Shown here: piece after piece, positions 23,364-35,425 of the stretch
Numbering within the stretch: position 1 is the stretch's first letter
How the letters are laid out: every line of letters begins with the position of its first letter
NCBI RefSeq assembly: GCF_004193775.1
Contig: NC_041003.1
Coordinates: 24,358,685-24,422,684, forward strand
From: Glycine soja
Taxonomy: Eukaryota; Streptophyta; Magnoliopsida; Fabales; Fabaceae
Direction of reading: 5' to 3'
Length of the DNA: 64,000 nt
The notes under the pieces: model-generated
The model's input: only the letters and a program-made list of their open reading frames with translations
The model's database searches: none
Told to the model about the DNA's origin: nothing
Program-made: the position numbers and the translations under genes

Positions 23364-25065
23364 TGTGGAAGCAATGACTTCCAAGATTACTTTGATGATG
23401 CCAAAGAATCAAGAGTTAAGCAAGTTCCAAAGAATCAGGAGTCAAAAAACTTCAAGAATCAAGTTTCAAAGAATCAAGATTCAAGAACAATCAAGTTTTA
23501 AGAATCAAGATTCAAGAATAATCAAGATCGAGATTCAAGACTCAAGATTCAAGAATCAAGAGAAGACTCAATCAAGATAAGTACTAAAAACATTTTTCAA
23601 AACATTGAGTAGCACAAGAATTTTTCACAAAATCTTTTACCAAAGAGTTTCACTCTCTGGTAATCGATTACCAGAAGGTAGTAATTGATTCCCAGTAGCC
23701 AACATTGTTTTTCAAACTGATTTAGAAAGCTGTAATCGATTACCATGAGCATGTAATCGATTAGCAATGTTTTAAAACGTTAAATTTCAAATTTCAAGAG
23801 TCACAACTAGTGATAAAACATTTTCAAATCATTTTAAACTTGTGTAATCGATTACCAGTGTTATTCAACGTTTTGATTTTCAAATTTAAACATGAAGAGT
23901 CACATTTGTTGATGTGTAATCGATTACACCTTCATGGTAATCAATTACCAGTGACTGATTTCAAAAAATAAATTACCAAAAGTCACAATTCTTAAAGTGA
24001 CTTGTTTCTGAAGTTTTTTCAAAAGTCACAACTTTTAAAGTGACTAGTTTTCAAAAGAGTCACAATTTTTAAAAAGTGACAAGTTTTGAAGAAATAGCCA
24101 AGAGTCATAAACTTTTAACTTGAGTCATCAAATGACAATAAATATGTGACCATAGTACGAATTTTAAAATGAGAACTTTCAGATTTCTTTCATTCATTCA
24201 AAGCATTCTTCTAAGAGTTTTTGTTCAATACTTTCTTTATTCAAGAAAAGTTCATTGGCCAAAAACTTGTGCTACTCTTCTTCTTCATTCACTTCTTTCC
24301 CTTGCCAAAAGATTCAAAGGACTAACCACCTGAGAATTCTTTTGTTTCTTCCCTTCTCCCTCTTGACAAAAGATTTCAAAGGACTAACCGCCTGAGATAT
24401 CTTCTGTTTCTTACAAAATATTTCAAAGGACTAACCGCCTGAGATATCTTTTTCCCTTTCCCTTTATACAAAAGATTTCGAAGGACTAACCGCCTGAGAT
24501 ATCTTTTGTATCCCCCTCACAGAGAATTCAAGGGACTAACCGCCTAAGAATTCTTTGTCTTAACACATTGGAGGGTACATCCTTTGTGGTACAAGTAGAG
24601 GGTACATCTACTTGGTTTGTTATACTGAGAACAAGAGAGGGTACATCTCTTGTGGATCAGTTCAAGTGGAGGGTACATCCACTTGGTTGTTCAAAGAGAA
24701 CAAGGGAAGGTACATCCCTTGTGGATCTTTGGCTTGTAAAGAATTTCACAAGGTTGAAAGAAATCTAAAGAACCGTTGGTTGCTTAGGGACTGGATGTAG
24801 GCACGGGTTGTTGCCGAACCAGTATAAATCTTGTGTTTGTCTTCGTCTTCGCTACACTCTTTAATTTCTGCTATAAACTTTTAATTGTCGTTTTTACTTT
24901 TGGTTAAGTTATTGTTTTTGTTCTTTACTTTCTTAACTTAGTAGTAAAAGCCTAGTTAAATCTAGTAACATTAAGAAGGATTAATTTTTTAATTAGTCAA
25001 GACACATTAATAATTAATTCAACCCCCCCCCCTTCTTAGTTATTCCGAGGCCACTTGATCCAACA
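23364..25065 (+). repeat. Copia 3' LTR
   Basis: 1702 bp. Near-copy of 18389-19989 with extra TAATCGATTA sites (23659-23950), the same TATA region and the same downstream tandem repeats. Confidence 0.9.
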
Positions 25066-25450
25066 AAATCTGTCGACTTCCAAAAACCATCAAGGTCGTC
25101 TGCTCTTTATATTTCAAAGACTTCAATGTCTTTTGTTAAGACTATCACAGTCTTTTTTACTTTTTCAAGACTATCAAAGTCTGTCGTCATGTAGAGACAA
25201 TCATGGTCATCTGCTTTCTTTACTTTTCTAAGACTATCAAAGTTTGTCAGCATGTGGAGACAATCATGGTCATCCGCTTTTCTTTGCTTTTCCAAGACTA
25301 TCAAAGTCTGTTGTCTTGCGGCGACTATCAATGTCTTCTGCTCTTTACCTTTTCAAAGACCATCAGAGTCTTTTGTTTCAAAGACTATCAGAGTCTTTCT
25401 TCGAGACTTCAATGTCTCCTTTGCTTTGCAAGACTTCGAGGTCTTTTGAC
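25066..25450 (+). repeat. Palindrome minisatellite, right part
   Basis: Continues the array of 17735-18388: AAGACTATCA(A/C)AGTCT units alternate with GAGACAATCATGGTCATC motifs. The first five bases are the right TSD of the Copia element. Confidence 0.8.
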
Positions 25451-25572
25451 AGGTATCACTGATTGGGCTTCCGCTAGTGGCCGGTCGAATGGTGAGATCA
25501 CTTGAACGAAATTAGTTTCTTTATCTTTACTTCTCTTTTATTTCCAATAAAAGATAAGTAAAGAGGGGCAAC
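25451..25572 (+). other. Ogre-like 3' end with PPT
   Basis: Short non-coding stretch ending AAGTAAAGAGGGGCAAC next to the LTR start at 25573. The purine-rich run at about 25555-25569 is a good PPT for the Ogre-family LTR and marks this as the 3' end of a + strand element. Confidence 0.65.
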
Positions 25573-26544
25573 TGTCATACCCTAATTTCGTCTGGGCCAC
25601 CATAAAGCTTAGGGTTGAAGTAACCAGCTTGCCTGGGTGATCATTCTTCAACTGTTCTTCATCGTTCTTCGTTCATCGACCAATTAGTTTCTATTTTTGA
25701 AGTTGTGAATTCGTTCTATGCATCCTTAGGGGTCCACTCTTTCTTTTCGCATCTTCATCTTCATTCTTCTAGCATCAGTGATCTCATTTCCTTGTGTAAA
25801 GAGAGTTTCGACTGATTAATTGTATCGTAATCTCATTTTTATCATTGTAAAGCGAGTTTCCACTGATTAATTGTGCCATAATCTTACTTAATCAATGAAA
25901 AATAAAAATTCAACCGATCGTTTGTGTCGTAACCTCAGTTAATCATTGAAAAATAAAGTTTCAACCGGTCATTTACTTTGCAAGTCCTCTTTTAATGAGT
26001 TTGAAGGTAACCAAGTGAAACCAAAGCTAAAATAAACACACAAATCAAGCTTTTATCCACAAGAAAATCTCTTGAAATCTGTTCAAAGGTCCAACGCCTT
26101 AACAATCTCTTTTACTTTTATCGTTTAAAATGAACCTTTCAAAAGTCTAAAATCAACCCTACGCGTAAATTTCTTGCTTTCAAAGAACTACGTAGGTCTG
26201 AGTTCCTCATCGCAATTGAGGATACGTAGGAGCAAGAGCCACGATCTTGTCGACCCCCAAAAGTAAGAAAAATAAAAAAAGGAAAAATAAACAAGAATTG
26301 AAGTCATGATTTTGCACATTTGATTAAAGGTTGTCGTCCCTTGAGGCGGACGTGTGGGGTGCTAATACCTTCCCCACACCTAAACAACTCCCGAACCTTT
26401 TATCCTTTAAATTCGTAGACCCCTTTTGGTTTTTCTAACGTTTTCCTCAAATAAACGTTGGTGGCAACTCCGCGCGTTTTCCTTCCTTGGATGATGCACC
26501 AGTGAGTCTCGCGTCGCCCTCTCGCCGAAGGGTAGGTTGTGACA
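25573..26544 (+). repeat. Ogre-family 3' LTR, internally deleted
   Basis: 972 bp from TGTCATACCC to TTGTGACA. About 600 bp shorter than the 1.57-1.86-kb relatives; the promoter part with TATAAATA and most of the palindrome is missing. It is preceded by a PPT, so it is a 3' LTR. It abuts a Copia fragment cut in mid-gene, and I see no TSD. Confidence 0.8.
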
Positions 26545-27962
26545 TATGCCTAGCTTGCTCAAAATGTCTAGACCTTTTTCACTCATGTGGCCCAAACGTA
26601 GATGCCATAGAGAATTATCAGACAAGCCATTGGACACATAGCTTCCAGATTGTGAAACAATAGAGACACAACTTGTCACAATGGACCCCTAAAGGATGTA
26701 CAAATTTCCTTACTTGGTTCCCTACATTACCATATACTTCCCTTTCCTTTTGATGTACATAACTCCACCTTTAACCCAACAAGAAAACCTTTCAAATGCA
26801 TGACACCCATAGTTACAAGATTTTTCTTAAGCTCTAGAACATGACAAACTTCAATCTAGGTTTTAACAACACCATCATGCATTCTGATTTGTACAAAACC
26901 TATATCAATAAACTTACAAGAAACATTGTTACCCATGAGGACGTTACCACTAGAATTCTTCTCATATGTCATAAACCAATGGTTGTGTGTACACATATGA
27001 TAAGAAAAACCTGATTCCAATACCAATTATTTAGAATGTTATTGTAGTTGTTCACCAATAGATAGAACTAAATTGCTTTTTTATAAGGAGTCATTCTGAA
27101 CAAAAACCAACAACAAAATCCTTTTTTACTTTCTTTGGATAGTCTCATTTCCAATTATCTAGTTATTTGTAGTAATAACAGATGTCCTTAGGATCATATT
27201 TGCTCTTCTTGTCACTTTTTCCTTTCTTTTTGTTTCCTTTAGTTGAATCAGTCACTGATAATCTGGACGCAGAGGCTTCATCACCATTCCCAAACACCTT
27301 TAGTCGAAGCTCTCTAGAATAGAGACTGGACTTGACTTCTTCAAGTGTAATGGAGTTCTTACCTAACAAAAAGAACTAACAAAATTCTCATAGGAGGGAG
27401 GAAAAGAGGCTAATAGAATCATTACCAGACCTTTATATTCCATCTTGACATCAATGTTGCATAGCTTCATCAGAACAAAGTTTAGTTCATCATGATGTTC
27501 CTTTAGTGGTGTACCTTCCCTCCTTTGGAGGCCAAGCATACATCATTTTAGAATCAAGTTGTTGCAGATTGATTTCATCATAAAGGATTTCACCAATTTG
27601 AGCCAAAGCCCAACGATAGTCAGTTCTCCATAAAGAACCTCATCAAACAGTGATAAGAGAATTAGTAAAATGCTCATTTTCCTCATGTAAATCAAGTACT
27701 GACTTATCAATCTTCAATGATTAACCAGAGAGAGGAGACCAAATGTCCTTTCCTTTCAACAAGGGATGCATCTTGATGCACCATAGGTTGAAGCTATTCT
27801 TCCCTGTGAATTTGTAAATCTTGATTGTGTTGACTATCTTCTTGATAGAATCTTGAAGACATAACACGAATAGTTAACAAACAAAAATGTTGATCACTAA
27901 TGACTTGATCTACCATGAAACAAATGCATAAATAATCTTGAATTGAAGCTCTAGATACCAAT
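26545..27962 (-). pseudogene. Minus-strand Copia gag/protease/pre-integrase fragment
   Basis: Reading leftwards: PBS-like TTGGTATCTAGAGC at about 27950-27963; gag remnants with ITLEEVKSSLYSRELR and a Lys-rich run then a degenerate zinc knuckle (ICYYYK) at 27369-27163; a decayed protease region; and the GAG-pre-integrase motif LWHLRLGHMSEKGL (about 26560-26605). The 3' part was lost where the Ogre-family LTR ends at 26544. Many stops and frameshifts. Confidence 0.8.
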
Positions 27963-28364
27963 TTGTTTGGAAGATTCGACAAATTATATTTAGATAAGGA
28001 AGCACAGATGATAAAAGGATAAGAAAGATATCAAGCAAAATTGTTAACCTTATTGTGAATAACACAATTTACAATGAAAGGGTTCAAAGCACTCTCAAAC
28101 TCTCTAAACCAAAAATACAGAGTTCCTTATAAAGGAGACTACAAATTACTATCTAATCTATAACAGTTACAATAGAAAAACAAAAACCAGTTACAATTAC
28201 AATATAACTCATGTTAATGAACCACTAGACTGGACGCTCATTTCTACATGACTGGACGCTCCACCAGATTACAGAAGATTGAACGACCAATATATAAGAC
28301 AAGAGTGCGGAAGAAAATGATCAACATTGTTGTCCATCCTATCTTGGTCTTTCATCATCCAACA
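27963..28364 (-). repeat. 5' LTR of the minus-strand Copia fragment
   Basis: 402 bp; on the + strand TGTTTGGAAG...CATCCAACA. A TATA-like TTATAAAGGA is read on the minus strand near 28120-28135. The PBS-like sequence adjoins its left side. The far LTR is lost, so the TSD cannot be tested. Confidence 0.7.
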
Positions 28365-31300
28365 ATCAACAAATTCAGTAGTGACTTCTATACCAACTTA
28401 CACTATCCAAATGCAATGGATTCTCAAGAAAATTTGTGATAAGCTTGATATGATGTGACATCAATTTATTTTGAGTGAGACCAGGTTTGGGAAGCTTAAT
28501 CTTGTGAAGTGGAATATTGTTATTCACATGAGGAAAGATGGGGGCTTAGGGGTGTGAGTGACACATTGCTACAATGCTTCCTTGCTTGGGAAGCTTATTT
28601 GGGATGTTGTCCATAACCTGAATAAGTTGTGGGTTTAGATTTTTTCTTCTAAGCACCTAAGGGATGATTTGGAAAATGTTTTAGAATGAAAAGGGTGGTA
28701 TCTAGTTTCATCCTTAAGGAACACCTATGGTCAAATTAAAAATGGGTTTCAGCTCAAGCTTGAGAGTAGGGAGTGTAGTTTCTGGTTAGACCCTTGTGTC
28801 ATACCCTAATTTCGTTCGGGGATCATTGTTTTTTGGCATTCGACCTTCGTTTGACCACTTCAAAATGTTTAGAACCCATTGTCGTGGAATCCGTAAAGTT
28901 CTGGGACGTTTCGGAAAGAAAACAGCAAAAAAAAAAAAAACAAAATAAGGGTGCACTTATCAAACATGAGGGGTGCACTCAGGAACTTTATCCAAAACAC
29001 TCTGGAAGGTGGGGGTGAACTAATCAATTGGGGGTGCACTCAGGAAACTTAATAAGTAAGCAACCCTGGGACGGGGTGAACTTATCAATTGGGGGTGCGC
29101 TCAGGAATCTTCCTCAAGAAGCCTCTGGGCGGCAACCACCTCCCCTTTCTCCTATAAATAAAGGAAGGGGGCTGAGTTTAAGGATCCAGCATTTTTTTTG
29201 CAATAAGCTTTCACTTGAAATTAGTGAGGAGAAGAAGAAAGAAGGAGAAAATCCAAGCCGAGGTGCTTCCGTAATGCTTACGAGACGTTTTCGTGATCGA
29301 TTCCATGGATGTTCTTCGTCGTTCTTCGTTCATTCTTCGTTGTTCTTCGCTCTCCAACCGGTAAGTTTTCAAATTTGAATCTTTCAATTCATTCTATGCA
29401 CCTTCAGCGGTCCATTCTTGTTTTGTATGCTTTCATTTTTATTTCGCTTACTTTCGGTATTCTTTTCTTCCGCTTTTAACGAGATTTCAACTGTTTATTT
29501 AAGTCGTTATCTCGCTTAATAATTGATAAAATGAATTTAACCGATCATTTGTGTTTCAATCTCGTCTAATCACTATTAAAATAAAATCCAACCGATCGTT
29601 CACGCTGTAACCTCGGTTAAATAAAAAAAAGAAAAATAATAATAAAATAATCAAAATATCTTGAAAAAATAATAAAATAATCAAAATATCTTTTAAAAAA
29701 TAATCAAAATATCTTGAAAAAAATAATAATAAAATAATAAAAAAAATCAATCGGACGTTTTTCTTTGAAAGTTTCCTTGAATGAATTGACTAATAATCAA
29801 AGTGAAACTAAGGCTAAAATCAACTCGCAAACCAAGCTTTGTCTGCCAAAAGTTACTTAAAACCGTTTTAAGGTCCAACGACTTAAACGGTCCTCTTTGC
29901 TTTTATCGGTTAACATGGGTCATTCAAAAGCATAAAATCAACACATAAACTTTACCGCTTCTCAAGACCTACATAGGTCTGAGTTCCTCACCACAAATCG
30001 AGGATACGTAGGAGCAAAAGCCCCACTTTTTTCGATCACCCCTTTTCGAACGAACCGAGAGATCGTTAATGGTCCAATGCCTTAACGTTTCTCTCCTTTC
30101 ATAAAAACAAGAGATCGTTAATGGTCCAACGCCTTAACATTTCTCTCCTTTCAAAATCAAAAGATCATTTAATGGTTCAAGCCTTAAATGACCTTTGTTC
30201 AATTAAAATCTATCTTGCAAAAAAGGATAAAAACAACTTAACCAATGTTTAGTTCTGAAAGAACTACGTAGGTCTGATTTCCTCATCGCAATTGAGAATA
30301 CGTAGGAGCGAGGAAAATACCCTTGTCGACCACAAAAAGATAAAAAATACAAAAGGCCCATAAAAAAACATAAATACATAAAAAGGGGAAAATAAAACAA
30401 ATTGAAGACATGATATTGCAAATTTGATTAAAGGTTGTCGTCCTTTGTGACGGATGCGTGGGGTGCTAATACCTTCCCCATGCGTAAAAACAACTCCAGA
30501 ACCTTTTACACTTAAAGTTTGTAGACCACACGTTCCATTTTTTCCTATGTTTTCCTCGAATAAACGTTGGCGGCGACTCCACGCGCCTTCCTCCCTTGGA
30601 AGACGCACCCGTGAGCCCCGCGTCACCCTCCCGCCAAAGGGTAGGTTGCGACACCTTCGATGGATGGTGCTCAGATTTTTCTAGATGTTCCTTATGTCTA
30701 GAACATGATATAAACCTTTTGGTGATGGATCTAAGTACTAAAGATGGTTAGGACTTGGGGATGTTGGTTACCGCAATCGTGTAGCTTACTATGAATATAA
30801 TTCAGAATTTGAGAGTTGTGTTGCACCCTAGTACTCCAGATACGATTGTTTGGAAGGGCGAGAAGTTTGAATCTTATTCAGCTAAGGCAGCGTATGTCTA
30901 GTTGATGAATTCTAGTGCAGAGACTTGATCTTGGGTGTGGAAAAATGATCTACTGGAGGATATGAAATTTTTTTCTTTGGAAGATTGAGCATTGATGCTT
31001 TTCCTACTAGAGGATTCTTGTTACGAAGACATATCCAAGTTTTTGCAATTTGCACGAGATGTAAGGGTAGTTTGGAGGATATGTGCCTATCTGCTGGAAT
31101 TATGGTGAAATTTGGAAGATTTGGAGGATGCTTAATCTTATTTGGATTGATGTAATGATAACTTGTTGAAGTGGTCAGTAGATTTGAGTGCAAATGAAGC
31201 AGACGAGGGTTCTCTTTCCTATTGCTCTTTGGGAAATCTGGAAAGCAAGGAACATTGATATCTTTTAGCCTTCAAAATATACGGCTATGATCATAGTATC

Positions 31301-31400
31301 TCAAATTTCTTCTTGAATGGATTTTGTTCAAAGGGCATTTGGCGTTTCTACGGGCCGAGGACATTGAGGGATGGAAATTCTTGTGGTAATAGATGGGTTA
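28365..31400 (+). pseudogene. LINE (non-LTR retrotransposon) ORF2 C-terminal remnant
   Basis: Before the solo LTR, frames with stops read RFGKLNLVKWNIVIHMRKDGG, then ASLLGKLIWDVVHNLNKLW, the usual block after RT in plant LINEs. After the solo LTR (from 30654) the text continues with WKGEKFESYSAKAAYV and SWVWKNDLLEDMKFFLWKIEH, the zf-RVT region. There are many stops. The 5' part is missing at the Copia LTR boundary (28364); the 3' end is indistinct and placed before the MULE terminus. Confidence 0.65.
28797..30653 (+). mobile_element. Ogre-family solo LTR in the LINE
   Basis: 1857 bp, TGTCATACCC...TTGCGACA; flanks CCTTG (28792-28796) and CCTTC (30654-30658), a TSD with one mismatch. It contains an insertion relative to its relatives: tandem TTAATGGTCCAA(C/T)GCCTTAA units at about 30065-30150. 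No internal region, so a solo LTR. Confidence 0.88.
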
Positions 31401-31405
31401 CTTGT

Positions 31406-32144
31406 GGGTGTTGCTAGGTGCACCAGCATTATTGCTTATGCACCCATCAATTTTTGGTAATTCCAGAATTACCCTTGCGTCTTCTTCATTTAATAAGTTG
31501 TTTATATTGTTTGTGCCATTTGCGTGTGCTTCGCTTTCTGCTTTGTGTGAGGTGCCGCTTGGGTGGAGGTGAAAGTATTACTGGCCGGTGATGATTGTTG
31601 TGGTGGTTGGTTCGATAGTGACGTCGTTGGAGGTACACGAGGTACGTGGGTTGCTGTTGCTGGTTTTCGTTCTATATGGATCAGTTGATCCGTATGTTGA
31701 AATTAAAGTTATGGATTACATGATCCGTATAAAATGTACAGATCGTGTTATCCGTAAGTTTAATTTAAACATACGGATCACTTGATCCATATGGTATGGT
31801 TTATACGGATTATCTAATTCGTATAAACCATACGGATCAACTGATCCGTATGTTTATACAGGTTTTTAAATTTGTAAAAATTGTTCAAAGTTTTAATTCT
31901 TTTTAATTATAAATGTTAGTATGTAAATTTGTAAATAAAAACTATTTGTTTATATGTGTATTTGAAATAATTCGTATGTAGATTAATATAGGGTTTTTGG
32001 TTTGTAATATATATGGTTATGAATTCTAGTGTTTATAAAATGGTATACGCTAAAAAATTACGTTGAGTTTTGTATAATAGTATATGTATAGTACGGTTAG
32101 GTGTTGTATGTTTGTTAAGTGGAAATTTTGAATCTGTTGTTAAG
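31406..32144 (+). mobile_element. MULE 5' terminal and subterminal region
   Basis: GGGTGTTGCTAGGTGCACC at 31406 looks like the outer end of the terminal inverted repeat of legume Mutator-like elements; the other end is not in the window, so this is inference. Four imperfect palindromes with the arm CATACGGATCA or a variant lie at 31675-31852. The transposase start codon is at 32145. Confidence 0.5.
31675..31852. repeat. Cluster of ATACGGATCA palindromes
   Basis: Palindromes at 31675-31696, 31770-31793, 31801-31826 and 31829-31852, plus a half-decayed one near 31711-31730. The best (31829-31852) has perfect 11-bp arms CATACGGATCA / TGATCCGTATG around 2 bp. Confidence 0.85.
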
Positions 32145-32351
32145 ATGGACGAAGATCAATGGATGTATGACAGTATAATGTCTTAAGAAGTTGATATGGA
32201 TGATGAAAATGAGCACGAATCTAGTGTGAATGAACAACATGTTGATTCTTCGGATGCGTTCAATACTTCTCGGGTAATAATCTTCATTATTGATATTAAA
32301 TTGATAAAATGAATGTCCCTTTGAAGACTAAAATTGTGTGGGTTGTGTTGT
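32145..32351 (+). pseudogene. MULE transposase (FAR1-like) exon 1 and intron
   Basis: Exon 1 starts MDEDQWMYDSIMS and runs to NTSR at 32273, with one in-frame TAA (E to stop) after IMS. A GT donor at 32274 and an acceptor TTGTAG ending at 32353 define an 80-bp intron. Exon 2 begins at 32354 but element C was inserted there; it resumes at 52747. The protein is recognised as a MULE transposase of the FAR1-related type. Confidence 0.75.
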
Positions 32352-32356
32352 AGATG

Positions 32357-33331
32357 AGATGTAAGCTCCATTGGAGCTTGTAGGCCTAGGATCTCCTTCA
32401 TCAATGGATTCCTTTGCTTCTTGCAAGATGAATGGCAACAAAATGGAGAAGGAAGAGAGAGAGGAGACACCACATCAAGGAGAAGATGAGTCTAGAAGAA
32501 GCTCACCACCATGGGAGGCCATGGATAAGAGCTTGGAGGAAGAAGGAAATGAATGAAGGGAGAGGAAGAGAAGAGCATGAAATTTTGTGCTCTAAAAGAG
32601 CTTTCAAATCTGAAGTTTAATTTTCAAATGATCAAAGTTGAAAAAATGCACACACATGACCTCTATTTATAGCCTAAGTGTCACACAAAATTGGAGGGAA
32701 ATTTGAATTTCAATTCAAATTTCACTTGAATTTGAAATTGAATTTGTGGAGCCAAAATTTCAATAATTATGATTACTGAATTTTAGTTATGGTTCAACCC
32801 ACTAATCCAAGATCAATTCCAAGATTCTCCACTAAGTGTGCTTAGGTGTCATTAGGCATGTAAAGCATGAAGGACATGCACAAAGTGTTACTATATGATG
32901 TGGCAGTGGGGTGTAGTAAGCAAATCCTCACCTCCACCTCTAAAATTTAATTGGATGGGGCTTCTACCAATTCAACTAAATTTATTTCCAACTACACACA
33001 TCAAATATTCACTTAGTGCATGTGAAATTACAAAACTGCCCCTAATACAAAAACTAGTCTAGGTGCCCTAAAATACAAGGGCTGAAAAATCTTATATTTC
33101 TAGGGTACCCTACCTAAATTATTGAGCCCTAAATACAAGGATCAAATATAATGACATCCTAGTCTAATATGTACAAAGATAATTGGACCCAACCTTGGCC
33201 CATGGGCTTAGAAACCTACCCTGAGGTTCATGAGAACCCTAGGGCCTTCTTCAGCAGCTGTAGCCCAATCCTCTTGGAGCCTCTTGCACATGGCTCTAGT
33301 GACTTGTCCCTTCCTAGGGAGGATTGCATCA
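32357..33331 (-). repeat. Element C 3' LTR
   Basis: 975 bp, + strand reading AGATGTAAGCTCC...GGATTGCATCA (first base mutated from T). The minus-strand PPT is at about 33332-33350 (CTTCAAGGGGAAGGGGA on the minus strand). The integrase frame runs in as far as 33208. Confidence 0.9.
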
Positions 33332-35425
33332 TCCCCTTCCCCTTGAAGAGAATTTGACCTCAAATCTGTTAGTTCCTCCTCCTCAATATCAGCTCCACCT
33401 GCAAAAGGAATTAAATCAGAAATGTTAAAAGTGGTGCTGACTCCATACTCTTCTGGGAGGTCCAACCTATGGGCATTGTTAATGATCATCTCTAAAACCT
33501 AAAAAACGTCCATCCCCTCAAGGGCTAAGCTTGGATTTCCTTTTAGTAGGGAATCTATCCTTCCTAAGATGGAGCCAAACCCAGTCACCCTCATTAAGAA
33601 CTAGCTCTTTTCTTCCTCTATTGCCTTTAGTTGAATACACATTTGTTTGGTTCTCTATTTGGTTCTTAACCCTCTCATGCAACTTCTTTACAAACTCTGA
33701 CCTAGATTCCCCTTCTTTATGTATAAAAGAAGTGTCCAGTGGGAGGGGAATGAGGTCTAACGGTGTTAGGGGATTGAACCCATAGGCAACCTCAAAAGGG
33801 GACTGCTTGGTGGTTCTATGAACCCCCCAGTTGTAGGAAAATTCTACATGAGGAAGATACTCATCCCAAGACTTATGGTTGTCTTTCAGAAGAGCCCTTA
33901 AAAGGGTGGATAAAGACCTATTCACTACCTCTTCTTGCCCATCAGTTTGTGGATGACAAGTGGCAGAGAAAAGAAGTTTAGTTCCTAGCTTAGCCCATAA
34001 GGTTTTCTAGAAGTAGCTAAGGAACTTAGCATCTCTATCTGACACAATGGTCCTAAGCAGACCATGGAGTCTCACAACTTCCCTGAAAAAGAGTTTTGAG
34101 ATGTGGGAAGCATCATCCACCTTGTGGCATGGTATAAAGTGTGCCATCTTGCTAAAGCATACAAGTCCCTAATATTATCAAATCCTAAAATTTGAGCTCT
34201 TAGGGAGCAAAACAATGTGTGTCTCCTAGAGAGGGCATTAGCTACCACATTTTTTTCCCTTTTTGTATTTGATAACATATGGAAATTGTTCTAGGTACTC
34301 TACCCATTTTGTATGCCTTTGGTTTGCCCTCCAATGTACTTAAGTGATTGATGATAACTATGAATGACAAATTCCTTGGAAACAAGGTAATGCTCCCAAG
34401 TTTGGAGGGCTCTTATTAAGGCATAAAGCTTTTTATCATAGGTGGGGTAATTAAGGGTGGCACTATGAAGTTTTTCACTAAAATAAGCAATAGGGTGCCC
34501 ACCTTGTAACAATACAACTCTAACTCCCACTCCAGAGGCATCAAATTCTAGCTCAAAAGTTTTAGAAAAGTCAGCAAGAGCTAGAACAGGTGCCTTAGTA
34601 AGATTTTCATTGAGCAAAGCAAAGGCTAGCTCTTGTTTTTCACCCCATCTAAATGCCACATTCTTCTTCACGAGCTTATTGAGAGGTGATGCAATTGTAG
34701 AGAAATTAGGAACGAACCTTCTATAGAAGCTTGCTAACCCATGGAAGCTCCTAATATCTCCCACACTTTTTCGGGTGGGCCATTCTTGGATGGCCTTGAT
34801 TTTCTCATTTCTACCAACTACAAAACCTAAGAAAACTATATTATCTACACAAAAGGTACACTTCTCTATATTTGCATAGAGGGTGTTTTTCCTAAGGACT
34901 GAAAGAACTTGCCTGAGATGTCCTAAGTGATCATCTAGGCTCCTACTGTACACTAAAATATCATCAAAATAAACAACTACAAATCTACCTTAAATCCCTT
35001 AAGACATGGTGCATAAGCCTCATAAAGGTGCTTGGTGCATTAGTGAGCCCAAAAGGCATCCCTAGCCATTCATACAAACCAAACTTGGTCTTGAAAGCGG
35101 TTTTCTACTCATCACCCTTTTTCATCCTGATTTGGTGATAACCACTTTTAAGATCAATTTTTGAAAAGATATTGGCACCATGCAACCCATCAATCAAATC
35201 ATCAAGTCTAGGAATTGGGTGCCTATACTTTACAGTGATGTTGTTAATTGCCCTACAATCTGTACACATTCTCCACGTACCATCCTTTTTGGGCACCGAC
35301 ATCACTGGCACAACACATGGGCTTAGGCTCTCTTGGACCCAGCCCTTCTCCAACAATTCTTTAACCTGAGACTCTATCTCCTTAGTCTCCTGAGGGTTAG
35401 TCTATAGGCTGGCCTATTAGGAAGG
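33208..35425 (-). pseudogene. Element C pol: RT, RNase H, integrase
   Basis: Minus strand, 35425 leftwards: RT N-terminus LEKGWVQESLSPC, VPKKDGTWRMCTDCRAIN, FSKIDLKSGYHQIRM; active site YFDDILVYS at about 34935-34960, preceded by a frameshift; RT thumb/RNase H ([41 protein letters not shown]); then [12 protein letters not shown] deletion removes the integrase zinc finger and core front. The integrase end is NRSLSTLLRALL, HVEFSYNWGVHRTTKQSP, DWVWLHLRKDRFPTKRKS, AYRLDLPEEYG-type tail; stop at 33208-33210, 124 bp inside the LTR. Several frameshifts and stops. Confidence 0.88.

Larger units (their letters stand above)
18389..25065 (+). mobile_element. Gag-deleted Copia retrotransposon, two LTRs
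   Basis: LTRs at 18389-19989 and 23364-25065 start TGTGGAAGCAA and end ATCCAACA (ATCCAATA in the left copy). The flanks AAATT (18384-18388) and AAATC (25066-25070) are a TSD with one mismatch. The PBS (19992-20003) and PPT (23353-23363) are in place. The internal region is only 3.4 kb because nearly all of gag is gone; domain order protease, integrase, RT, RNase H defines Ty1/copia. Stops and a damaged RT motif make it non-autonomous. Confidence 0.93.

Noticed and set aside
29560..29750. Possible gene in the AT-rich part of the LTR at 28797-30653
   Set aside because: AAATAATAAAATAATCAAAATATC-type low-complexity repeats; any frame is compositional.
31406..32144. Exact MULE terminal inverted repeat and its TSD
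   Set aside because: The opposite terminus is not in the window, so the end cannot be verified; kept only as a probable start.
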